Assembly (NCBI GenBank): GCA_963971405.1
Contig: OZ020488.1
Span: 434,001-498,000 of the forward strand
Reading direction: 5' to 3'
Origin: Psococerastis gibbosa
Lineage: Eukaryota > Arthropoda > Insecta > Psocodea > Psocidae
DNA: 64,000 nucleotides
Below the pieces are notes generated by a model. That model was not told where the DNA came from, ran no database searches, and was given only the letters and a program-made list of their open reading frames with translations. Below, in pieces: positions 56,401 to 64,000 of this stretch. The position numbers and the translations under genes were made by a program. The stretch's first letter is position 1; each line of letters opens with the position of its first letter.

Positions 56401-57223
56401 CATTATTTGTACTCAGAAAATAACGAGAGATAAAGATTCCATACAATGTGAAAGCGGCAATCAAATTTTCCACGCAACGTGCGTCGGTTCGCCAAGCACT
56501 AAAAAAGACTGGAGATGTGAATTGTGTGCAAAAGGACTAGGAGCGCTAATCAGACATCTATTCAACCAACTATTCCAAAAGCTAGAAGACCGGCTTGGGG
56601 CTGTTGAAAGAAGCCAAGCTTTCTTAAGTGATCAATATGACGATGTTCAGAAAAAGCTTAACATTAATGTGGGATTACAAGCTAAAGTAACCGGCTTAGA
56701 ATCGCAGCTCCAGGATAAAAATAACACGATCGATAATCTCTCCTTAAGGCTAGTGAACATAGAACAGTACAGCAGAAGGAAACAACTAGAGATCCGTGAA
56801 GTTCAACAAACAGAAGGGGAAAACGTAGAACAAATAGTGATGAAAGTAGCTGAAAAACTAAATGTACCACTAACACCTAACGATTTGGAATCTGCACATC
56901 GCATGCCTACCGCCCCCGGAAAGTGCCCTACCATTATAGCCCGCTTCGTAAATAAAAGAACAACCGACCTCATTTTAAATAAAAAAAAGAAGACTATCAG
57001 AAATCAAGAAATCATTGGAAATAGTCAGAAAGGAACTGGGAAAAATCTACATAGGGGAAAGTTTATGTGCATACAACCGGCAGTTACTTTGGATGGTCAA
57101 ACAGCAGGCAAAAACGCTTTCTTTAAATACGTATGGTGGAAAAATGGTGTTTTAGTGAGGAAGGCGGACAATTCTAAAGTAATAAAAATCAATAATCACA
57201 ATGAGCTCAACAAAATTAAATGA
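56393..57223 (+). CDS. Non-LTR ORF1 protein: PHD finger, coiled coil, FP-like domain
   Basis: A true ATG at 56393 starts a 276-residue protein. Residues 3-45 form a C4HC3 PHD finger (CIIC, CESG, FHATC, WRCELC). A coiled coil follows at about 70-125 (KVTGLESQLQDKNNTIDNLS). The C-terminal half has SAHRMPT, IIARFVNKRTTD and KYVWWKNGVLVRK, resembling the RRM plus C-terminal domain of insect LINE ORF1 proteins related to baculovirus FP proteins. It would bind the element RNA. It is intact. The stop lies 91 bp before the ORF2 ATG. Confidence 0.75.
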   Translation: MSCIICTQKITRDKDSIQCESGNQIFHATCVGSPSTKKDWRCELCAKGLGALIRHLFNQLFQKLEDRLGAVERSQAFLSDQYDDVQKKLNINVGLQAKVTGLESQLQDKNNTIDNLSLRLVNIEQYSRRKQLEIREVQQTEGENVEQIVMKVAEKLNVPLTPNDLESAHRMPTAPGKCPTIIARFVNKRTTDLILNKKKKTIRNQEIIGNSQKGTGKNLHRGKFMCIQPAVTLDGQTAGKNAFFKYVWWKNGVLVRKADNSKVIKINNHNELNKIK

Positions 57224-57314
57224 ACCCACTATTCGTATACTTCTACAAACTAAAATGAAAATAATATATGCATACACACTGTAGTCATAATATTTATGAT
57301 AAACTCAATAGATA

Positions 57315-60238
57315 ATGAAAGATTCAGATAACATAATACTGCAACACCACAATATACAAACACACACAATTGAACATGATGAACATGCAAAAATAATTAT
57401 TAGCTCTCTAAAAGGATTCAAAATTCTTCACATGAATATACGTAGCCTACACAAAAACTTCGACCAATTTCTAATCTTTATCCAAAGCCTTAAACTAAGA
57501 GAAGTGGACCTCATAATCTTAACAGAGGCCTTTATAAAGGAAGGTCAGACGCAAAATTTCCCTAATATACCGAATTTTGAATACATAGTCACTGGAGGAA
57601 AGATATCAAGAAACGATGGTGTGATAATTTACTACAAAAATCAATTTAAAGTTTCACCTCTAACCCATAACATGCCTGATTGCACATCCCTCCTAATCAA
57701 TGTAACATTACCAAATGATGAGCAGGATCTCAAATTACTCGCAATATACAGATCACCATCAATAAACAATACTGAAAGATTCACAAATAGCTTAAATATA
57801 CTACTAAATAAACATAATCCTATAATAGTCGGCGACATAAACATAAATCTAAAAAACGAATCAATGAGCGAAGAATACGTCAATGTAATTTCAGAACACG
57901 GGTATATCTCTTGCATTAATGACTACACAAGAATCGAAGATAAAACTAAATCCTGCATTGACCACATCCTGATTCCTGATTCACTCTACAATGACGACGA
58001 GGTAGCACTCAACATAACAACATCCATAACAGACCACTACACCCAATTGCTGCACTTACCGAAAAAAAAACATAAAAGAAGCAATAACAATGTACCAAAA
58101 GAGAAACAACCTGCCCAGATAACTACAATTATTGACTACAACCAACTTTGTGAAACCCTGAAAATTGAAACCTGGACAGAAGCACTAAGGGAAGAAAACC
58201 CAGATAACTGTTACGATAAATTCATTACCAAATTTAAAGAGCACATCAATAATAACACCACGATAAAATCTAAGAATGACAAAACTAACAAACTTACAAT
58301 ACTGAAACCATGGATAACAGAAGACTTAGTGAAAGATATCAGATACAGAGATAAACTCCATGAACAATGCAAAAGACAACCGTATAATAGCATACTAATA
58401 AAACATAAGAACAAATTCAGCAAAACACTGAAAATTAAAATAAAGGAAAAAAAGAACAACTAGGCTACTATAAAACTAAACTCCAAGAGTCAAAAAACGA
58501 TATAAGAAAAACATGGAAAATTGTCAATGAACTAACACTCAGGAAAGAATAGATCACAAAAGAAACAAATAGACTCCATAAAAACTGAAAACAGAAAGAT
58601 AAACATGAAAGACGATCCACAACTTGCAGCAAACACATTTAATGAATATTTCACAAACATTGGTCATTCCCTAGCAAACAATATAACAGCCATTCCAACG
58701 CCTGGAGTGGAAATAAGTTATAAGCCTAATACTGTATTTCTGACCCCGATATCACACGAAGACGTTCAGGACATAATAAAAAACATGAAAAAAGGCTATA
58801 GCGTGGGTTATGATGAAATTTCTATAGCAACATTAAAAATAACAGCACCAAATATTAGCACATATTATAAACAAGACACTAAATACAGGAATATTTCCAA
58901 ACGCTCTAAAAAAGGCTATCATTATACCATGTTTCAAACAAGGAGACCGCTCAGATATCAATAATTATAGGCCTATTTCACTGCTATCCAACATAAGTAA
59001 AATGTTTGAAAAAATAATCCACCAGAAAATATACCCATTCTGTGATCAGTTTAAACTTTTATCAAAAAATCAGTTTGGATTTAGAAAAAAAATGAGCACA
59101 AGTGACGCCATCAACAAATTACTAAAAACGCTCCACGAAGCCCGCGAAAAAAGAAGACATTGTTTGACAATTTTTCTGGATCTCAAAAAAGCCTTCGACA
59201 CAGTACCCCACGCACGGCTACTTGAAAAACTTAACAAACTAGGGATCAGGGGCATAGCTGGGGATCTCATCAAAAATTACTTAACGAATAGAAAACAATG
59301 CACAAAAATCAACAATACAATAAGCACGGAACAAATAATGTCACTCGGAGTTCCACAAGGCACAGTATTAGCACCATTATTATTCAATTTATATCTAAAT
59401 GAATTATTAGAAACAAATAGATTCGAATCAATAATTGCTTTTGCCGATGACACCTGTATCACCTGCATAGCGGATACATATCATGATCTATACACACTAG
59501 CCAACTCAGAATTTAACTTAATCAAACAATGGTTAGAAAAAAACAGATTATCGTTAAACCTGGAAAAGACCGTATTTGTTGATTTTTCGTCAAAAAGAGA
59601 CGCTTGTACCAACAACTTGTCCATAGAAAACATAATCCAAACAGAAAACACGAAATACTTAGGCATCATAATAGATGAACAATTGAAATGGGAACCCCAT
59701 ACTCAATTGGTTGCCAACAAACTAAGAAAAACTGTATATAAATTTGTCCAACTTCGCAACGTTGCACAAGAACCTCTAATTAAATCCTTTTATTACGCTA
59801 TAGCGGAATCTCATCTAACATATGCAATATCAGCCTGGGGAGGTGCCTACCAAAATGTAACGGACAAAGTCAATATCGTACAAGGAACAATCCTAAAAAT
59901 TATACATAAAAAGGGGACATTATATCCAACAAAAGACCTATACATTTTAGCGGATGTCCTAGACGTTAAACAATTATATTAAAAAAAAATCAATAATATT
60001 AGTACGCAATCAAAAACAAAACTTAAAATCTGTACAACACTCACACAACACAAGATGGCTCCACACACATCCTTTCACACAACAAACTGTTCGAACCACA
60101 AGATCTCAACACCAATCTGAATATATAGGCATATCCTATTACAATAAACTACCAATCCAAATAAAGTCATTAAAAAACTTCAATTGTTTCAAAAGAGCAG
60201 TTACACAATGGATAAAGGCCGAACTACCACCAACATAA
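57315..60238 (+). pseudogene. Non-LTR ORF2: endonuclease and RT, multiple frameshifts
   Basis: From ATG 57315 the endonuclease is open to 58463 (HMNIRSLHKN, LTEAFI, IYRSPS, VGDIN, SITDHY). The frame changes near 58450, again near 58560 and near 58857. The RT then runs 59002-59982 with NYRPISLL, DLKKAFDTV, GVPQGTVLAP and FADD. A fourth change in the A-run near 59982 separates the C-terminus (YYNKLPIQIKSLKNF), which ends at 60238. The RT catalytic residues are preserved, so decay is mostly by indels in A-rich runs and looks fairly recent. Sequencing error in homopolymers is a possible alternative cause. Confidence 0.85.
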
Positions 60239-60395
60239 TAGTGTACCACCCCGTAAACACTCCACCCCCCCCCCCCCTTCATAGCCAGATAGTATAAGAT
60301 AGTGCCTTGCGATATGGACTTAAGAAAACGCTGTAACATGGCATTATTGTATTGAATTATTATATTATATTATTATAAATATTAATAGTTCTAGC

Positions 60396-60655
60396 CAGTA
60401 AGTTAGGAATAGGTAACCAGCCACGCCCCCTCCCTCCGCTCCCTGTCCTATATAAACCTAGTCACATTTGCATCTTCTCCTCGAGTTGAGCAAGTCTCAA
60501 ATCGCAGATAAGGTGTAACTGTGGTAGTGGGTTTCCCTCTGTAGATGGCAGTTCTTGCCGAAAGCGCGCAAAAAACACAAAGGGGTTTCTTAGACAAAGT
60601 TAATTTCTTAACAATTATTTGGGTTTCACTAATTCGGATTGTTATAATAAGTTTT
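60396..60655 (+). repeat. LTR-like/promoter-like repeat, copy 2
   Basis: It matches 33535-33790 from GTTAGGAATAGGTAACC onward and shares CCACGCCCC, CCTATATAAACC, ATTTGCAT and GTGGGTTTCCCTCTGTAGAT. It lies immediately after the 3' end of the non-LTR element. Confidence 0.55.
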
Positions 60656-61355
60656 TTTTAAACTCTAAGTTTTTGTTATTTTTTGTGGATATTTGTAAAT
60701 CATAGTATCATCCGCAAACAGATGGATAAGGCAGTGTCCGAGAAGGTCTGGCATTTCATTTATATACCAAATAAAGAGCAATTGTACCAATTGTAGGATA
60801 ACGACTAGCGTGTAAAATTTGGATAAACAATTTATTATTATTGTTATTATTAAATGTCACCCTATGGCCTATATCATACAGATACTTAATGACTCCGACT
60901 TACGGCCCGCTAGTTTGACAGAAAATAGTTTCCTATGTAATTGCCTAAGCTAGAGTTTATACAGAAAAGGGTTTGCTTTAGCTACCCCGCTGTTAAAAAA
61001 AAAATCGGATGAAAATGGATTATTGCATTATAACAGGTGGGGTGAAAACGCTCATTTTACAGGGCAATTTCAATTGCATGACTCCGACGAGTTCTTTCCA
61101 CTAAAAATGCTCAAACACTACCAATTCAAAATTTTGACATCATGTGGAATTTAATTAAATAGCTGTTCGACGTTAATTCTTTCAGAAACGGGTTTCCTTT
61201 AAGCTAAATAAACGATGTGCGCCGCGAGTTTAGTTCGTCTGGGGTTATTATTTAAAAATAGATCAACAATGCAAATCATTCAAAATAATTAAAATATTGT
61301 ACTTGTCATTTAACATTAATTCGTTACGTATTACAGAATTAACTATTTGTTCCAG
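60656..61355. other. No exon identified upstream of the TBC-domain gene
   Basis: AT-rich DNA. An earlier exon of the TBC-domain gene must lie upstream, but no splice-bounded frame with matching sequence was found here. Nothing else is supported. Confidence 0.35.
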
Positions 61356-61658
61356 GTTGCAAGAATTGGAGAAACTATTTTCTGCTAGTGCTATTAGTCT
61401 AGACGAGCTAAGAAGTATTTGTTTTCATGGTAAGTTGAAAGAATACATGCTAATCGGATAAGGTAAGCTAGTTATGGTAGTAGATTTCGTTAAGTTTTCC
61501 TCATGGGTATCTTTTATCGTTCCCAGGCGTTCCAGAATCTCCTACACATGGGTGGCGATCTCTATGTTGGAAATTATTGTTGAATTATCTGCCTCTCTGT
61601 AAAGATAAATGGGATGAGTCTTTGAAAAAATCCCGGACCCTATACCGGCAATTCATTG
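61356..61658 (+). CDS. TBC1D13: Two exons of a TBC-domain RabGAP (TBC1D13-like)
   Basis: Exon 61356-61429 (TTCCAG|GTTG..CATG|GTAAGT) and exon 61527-61658 (TCCCAG|GCGT..ATTG|GTAAGT) join in phase 1. Together they read LQELEKLFSASAIS, ELRSICFHGVPESP, GWRSLCWKLLLNYLPL and SRTLYRQFIG. This is the N-terminal start of a TBC GAP domain; spacing and the KxLLNYLPL motif fit TBC1D13, a GAP for Rab35. The initiator exon and all later exons are not recognised in the window, so the gene is partial here. The second intron may hold the palindromic element at 61880-62956. Confidence 0.85.
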
Positions 61659-61879
61659 GTAAGTCCATGCATTTCCTATGCTGCTATATGAATAAAAACA
61701 TTAAGGTCCCTGGCCGAAAGAGCCAAATCGACTCAATCGTCACAATAATAACTAAGCAAAAATAGCTCACCGAAAGGTTGCTGTGCAATAAATAAATAAA
61801 AATAAATTAATAAATAAGATTTATCGTGTTGCCAACAGACAGATGTAATGGAATAATAAAATATCAAGTAGTAGTAGTA

Positions 61880-62956
61880 CTACCCTAACCAGCTCAAGTT
61901 CGGACACTTGAATTTTTGCATCACTTATTTTACAAAACATATTTTTTTTCTTAAAATGCGATAGATTAATTTTTGTTTGACTATAATACATTAAAATATG
62001 GACCATTAGGTAGATTTTAAAGAAAATGTTTCTAAAATCTATGGAAGCATAACCTCAGGGATAATATTTGTTCCCACCCTTGCAAGGACTATGAAAATGA
62101 TCCACTTCCTAGGACCTGTTTTTTTTTTCATAAAAATTGAACTTACCGGGTCGAAAACCATCTAAAAGTTGAAAACAATTTCATTTTAACAATACTAGTC
62201 GAAAAAATTTCAATAACAAAATTTTTTTTGATCTTGGTGAGAGGAATCGCGTTATCCGTGGATTTACGGGAATGAGTGATAACGCTTTCGTAACTTGGAA
62301 AAGGCATACGGAAAATAGCTCTAAAAACACGAAAAAACCAGTGAAATCGTAGCTAAACCTACGGAAAAAAGTATTCGGACAGTGACGCAAGGGGAAGAAA
62401 TGGCCCTTGGACGAGTGGCCTGATGCAATAGAACAGGTACTAGTGATTTTACGATTTCATTTCGTGTTTTTAGGCAATATCTTGAACAGTGCTTTTTGCC
62501 AGGAGTAGGCAGCAGCTATTTTCCGTACGCCTTTTCCAAGTAACGAAAGCATTATCACTCATTCGCGTAAATCCGCGGATAACGCGATTCCTCTCACCAT
62601 GATCACAAAAAAATTTTGTTATTGAAATTTTTTCGACTAGTATTGTTAAAATGAAATTGTTTTCAACTTTTAGATGGTTTTCGACCCGGTTAAGTTCAAT
62701 TTTTATGAAAAAACCAGGTCCTAGGAAGTGGATCATTTTCATAGTCCTTGCAAGGGTGGGAACAAATATTGTCCCTGAGGTTATGCTTCCATAGATTTTA
62801 AAAACATTTTCTTTAAAATCTACCTAATGGTCCATATTTTAATGTGTTATAGTCAAACAAAAATTAATCTGTCGCATTTTAAGAAAAAAAAAAAATTGTT
62901 TTGTAAAATAAGTGATGCAAAAATTCAAGTGTCCGAACTTGGGCTGGTTAGGGTAG
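61880..62956. mobile_element. Palindromic TA-flanked MITE with ~430-500-bp TIRs
   Basis: CTACCCTAACCAGC at 61880 and GCTGGTTAGGGTAG ending at 62956 start long arms that match inwards to near 62350 and 62460 with few changes (shared TTCGGACACTTGAATTTTTG, ATCCACTTCCTAGGACCT on the minus of the right arm). TA lies on both sides (61878-79, 62957-58). No ORF. The type fits a non-autonomous Tc1/mariner-like fold-back element. Confidence 0.8.
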
Positions 62957-62958
62957 TA

Positions 62959-64000
62959 GTATAACAGAAAAAATAAGGCGTAGCCTTAAATTAAATAAGG
63001 ACAGGAATCCATCTTGGCACGGCTTTGTTTTTGTTCGGTTGAGTTGCATTTTTATAAGGGGCGGAATTTATTATTTAATGAGCAGTTTACCGTTTATTTC
63101 GTTCGGGCAATTCAATGAGTACCATGAAGTAAGATGCCCGGAGGGATTGGGGGGGACCACCCCTTGGTGTGGACCAGATGAGAGTTGAAGTCATTGCCGA
63201 GGATGCAGCCAAAGGTCGTACGACGTGGCAGATGTCGAAGGACATGAGCATCTCGGTATTAACAAGTGAGGGCTGGACGGACTGGGCGAATATTGGTATG
63301 AAGCATAAATGAAGTGATGTCTAGGCTACATGTCTTATAAAATCAGGTATCATGGAAAGTCAAAGGACCTATCTACCAGTTGAAAACCGTTGTTAGTATT
63401 ATATAATTCTTTAATTGCAGACCCACTACTTTAAGACAGCCTTTTATTAGTGAAAAGATATCCATTTTTCATATAAATATTTTTTTAAATAATTTACTGT
63501 TAGTTACGTATAAAGATAATTACACTTTAATTCCGGTGGTGCATAATAAATAAAGTTTACTTAACTCTCAGTTGTTAATTTAAATTAAATTGTGGCTCGT
63601 TACCTTACCTATTGTATTGAACCGTATTTAATGTTTCAAATTTTGAGTTTCCGATTTACTGTGCTGTATACGCTTACACTTACCCTTTCACACTAAACAC
63701 ATTTGATTAGCTTGGTTCGTTTTGTATTTAGGAAATATATTTAATTTACTTTGATTATCTAAGATGAGCCACTTTTGTCAATACAACCCCTGAGTGCGCG
63801 AAGAGTCTACGGTGAATCTTGGCTATTGGATAACAATGCTGTTATATAGTTTATGTTTAATGAGTAATGTTTAGCCATGCTGGCATTATTAAGTCAGGGA
63901 TGTTATTTGTTGGGCATTTAACACCAGATGGACTTTTCACACGATTATGGTAGGGAAATAACCTTCTACTTTTCTTATACTAAACAAACTCTTAAATATT
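62959..64000. other. No recognised gene at window end
   Basis: If the TBC-domain gene continues downstream, this is intronic. A minus-strand string LGNDFNSHLV near 63200 recalls a LINE endonuclease GDFNxH motif but is isolated. No further TBC exon was recognised. Confidence 0.35.

Larger units (their letters stand above)
56385..60395 (+). mobile_element. Non-LTR retrotransposon 2 (CR1/Jockey-like), frameshifted
   Basis: An ORF1 with PHD finger and an ORF2 with endonuclease and RT are in order, followed by a short 3' UTR that ends in ATT repeats (about 60355-60380). It abuts the Penelope fragment with almost no 5' UTR. RNase H is absent. ORF2 has at least four frame changes. Ends are approximate. 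Confidence 0.8.

Noticed and set aside
63130..63300. LINE endonuclease fragment on the minus strand
   Set aside because: Only one motif-like string (LGNDFNSHL) is seen; other endonuclease motifs are missing.
1..64000. CRISPR array, bacterial operon or phage content
   Set aside because: Spliceosomal introns, LTR and non-LTR retrotransposons and SINEs show nuclear eukaryotic DNA; no direct-repeat/spacer array exists.

Overview
This is a eukaryotic, AT-rich, repeat-dominated window, most likely from an arthropod genome; I cannot name the species. Two host genes are recognisable, both with spliceosomal introns (GT..AG). Most of the rest is transposable elements, often nested. The support for arthropod is indirect: a copia element primed by an internal segment of initiator tRNA-Met as in Drosophila copia, a gypsy element with an arthropod-type gag, ZMYM1-like hAT, Tc1/mariner and Penelope elements. 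No rRNA, intact tRNA gene, CRISPR or prokaryotic feature was found.

Layout. 0.4-0.73 kb: a MITE with an 8-bp target duplication. 0.77-4.6 kb: a nearly complete non-LTR retrotransposon (PHD-finger ORF1; endonuclease-RT ORF2) whose ORFs meet at an A-AAA-AAC sequence. 5.9-16.3 kb: a very large inverted repeat (arms about 2.4 and 1.7 kb) whose loop holds a complete Ty3/gypsy element (8872-14076) with identical 387-bp LTRs and a 4-bp target duplication. 16.8-17.6 kb: first full copy of an unnamed ~860-bp repeat family. 18.6-22.1 kb: a hAT element with an intact two-exon transposase. 24-32 kb: three TTAA-flanked MITEs of one family, two decayed Tc1/mariner elements and a hAT MITE.

32.8-44.6 kb, minus strand: the host gene zer-1 (ZER1/ZYG11 family, Cullin-2 substrate receptor). 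I could trace it from ATG to stop as 11 coding exons giving 726 residues with consistent splice phases. Its introns carry SINEs, LINE fragments and a second copy of the ~860-bp repeat. 45.5-50.8 kb: a TA-flanked long-TIR element containing a copia element (46027-49979). 51.4-54.6 kb: a decayed minus-strand RNase H-bearing LINE that has lost its RT core and carries the third ~860-bp repeat. 55.0-60.4 kb: a LINE fragment, a Penelope 3' fragment with a GIY-YIG domain, and a frameshifted second non-LTR element. 61.36-61.66 kb, plus strand: two exons of a TBC-domain RabGAP closest to TBC1D13. 61.9-63.0 kb: a 1.08-kb palindromic TA-flanked element.

The two host genes are ordinary housekeeping-type genes separated by about 17 kb of mobile DNA. 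I saw no evidence for a novel enzymatic pathway. The unusual material is structural: the giant fold-back with a fresh gypsy insertion, the ~860-bp repeat family acting both as inserter and as insertion target, a copia element with non-TG/CA LTR ends that lacks its RNase H core, and a LINE with a candidate -1 frameshift site. Coordinates of repeats without target duplications are approximate. All similarities were judged by eye.
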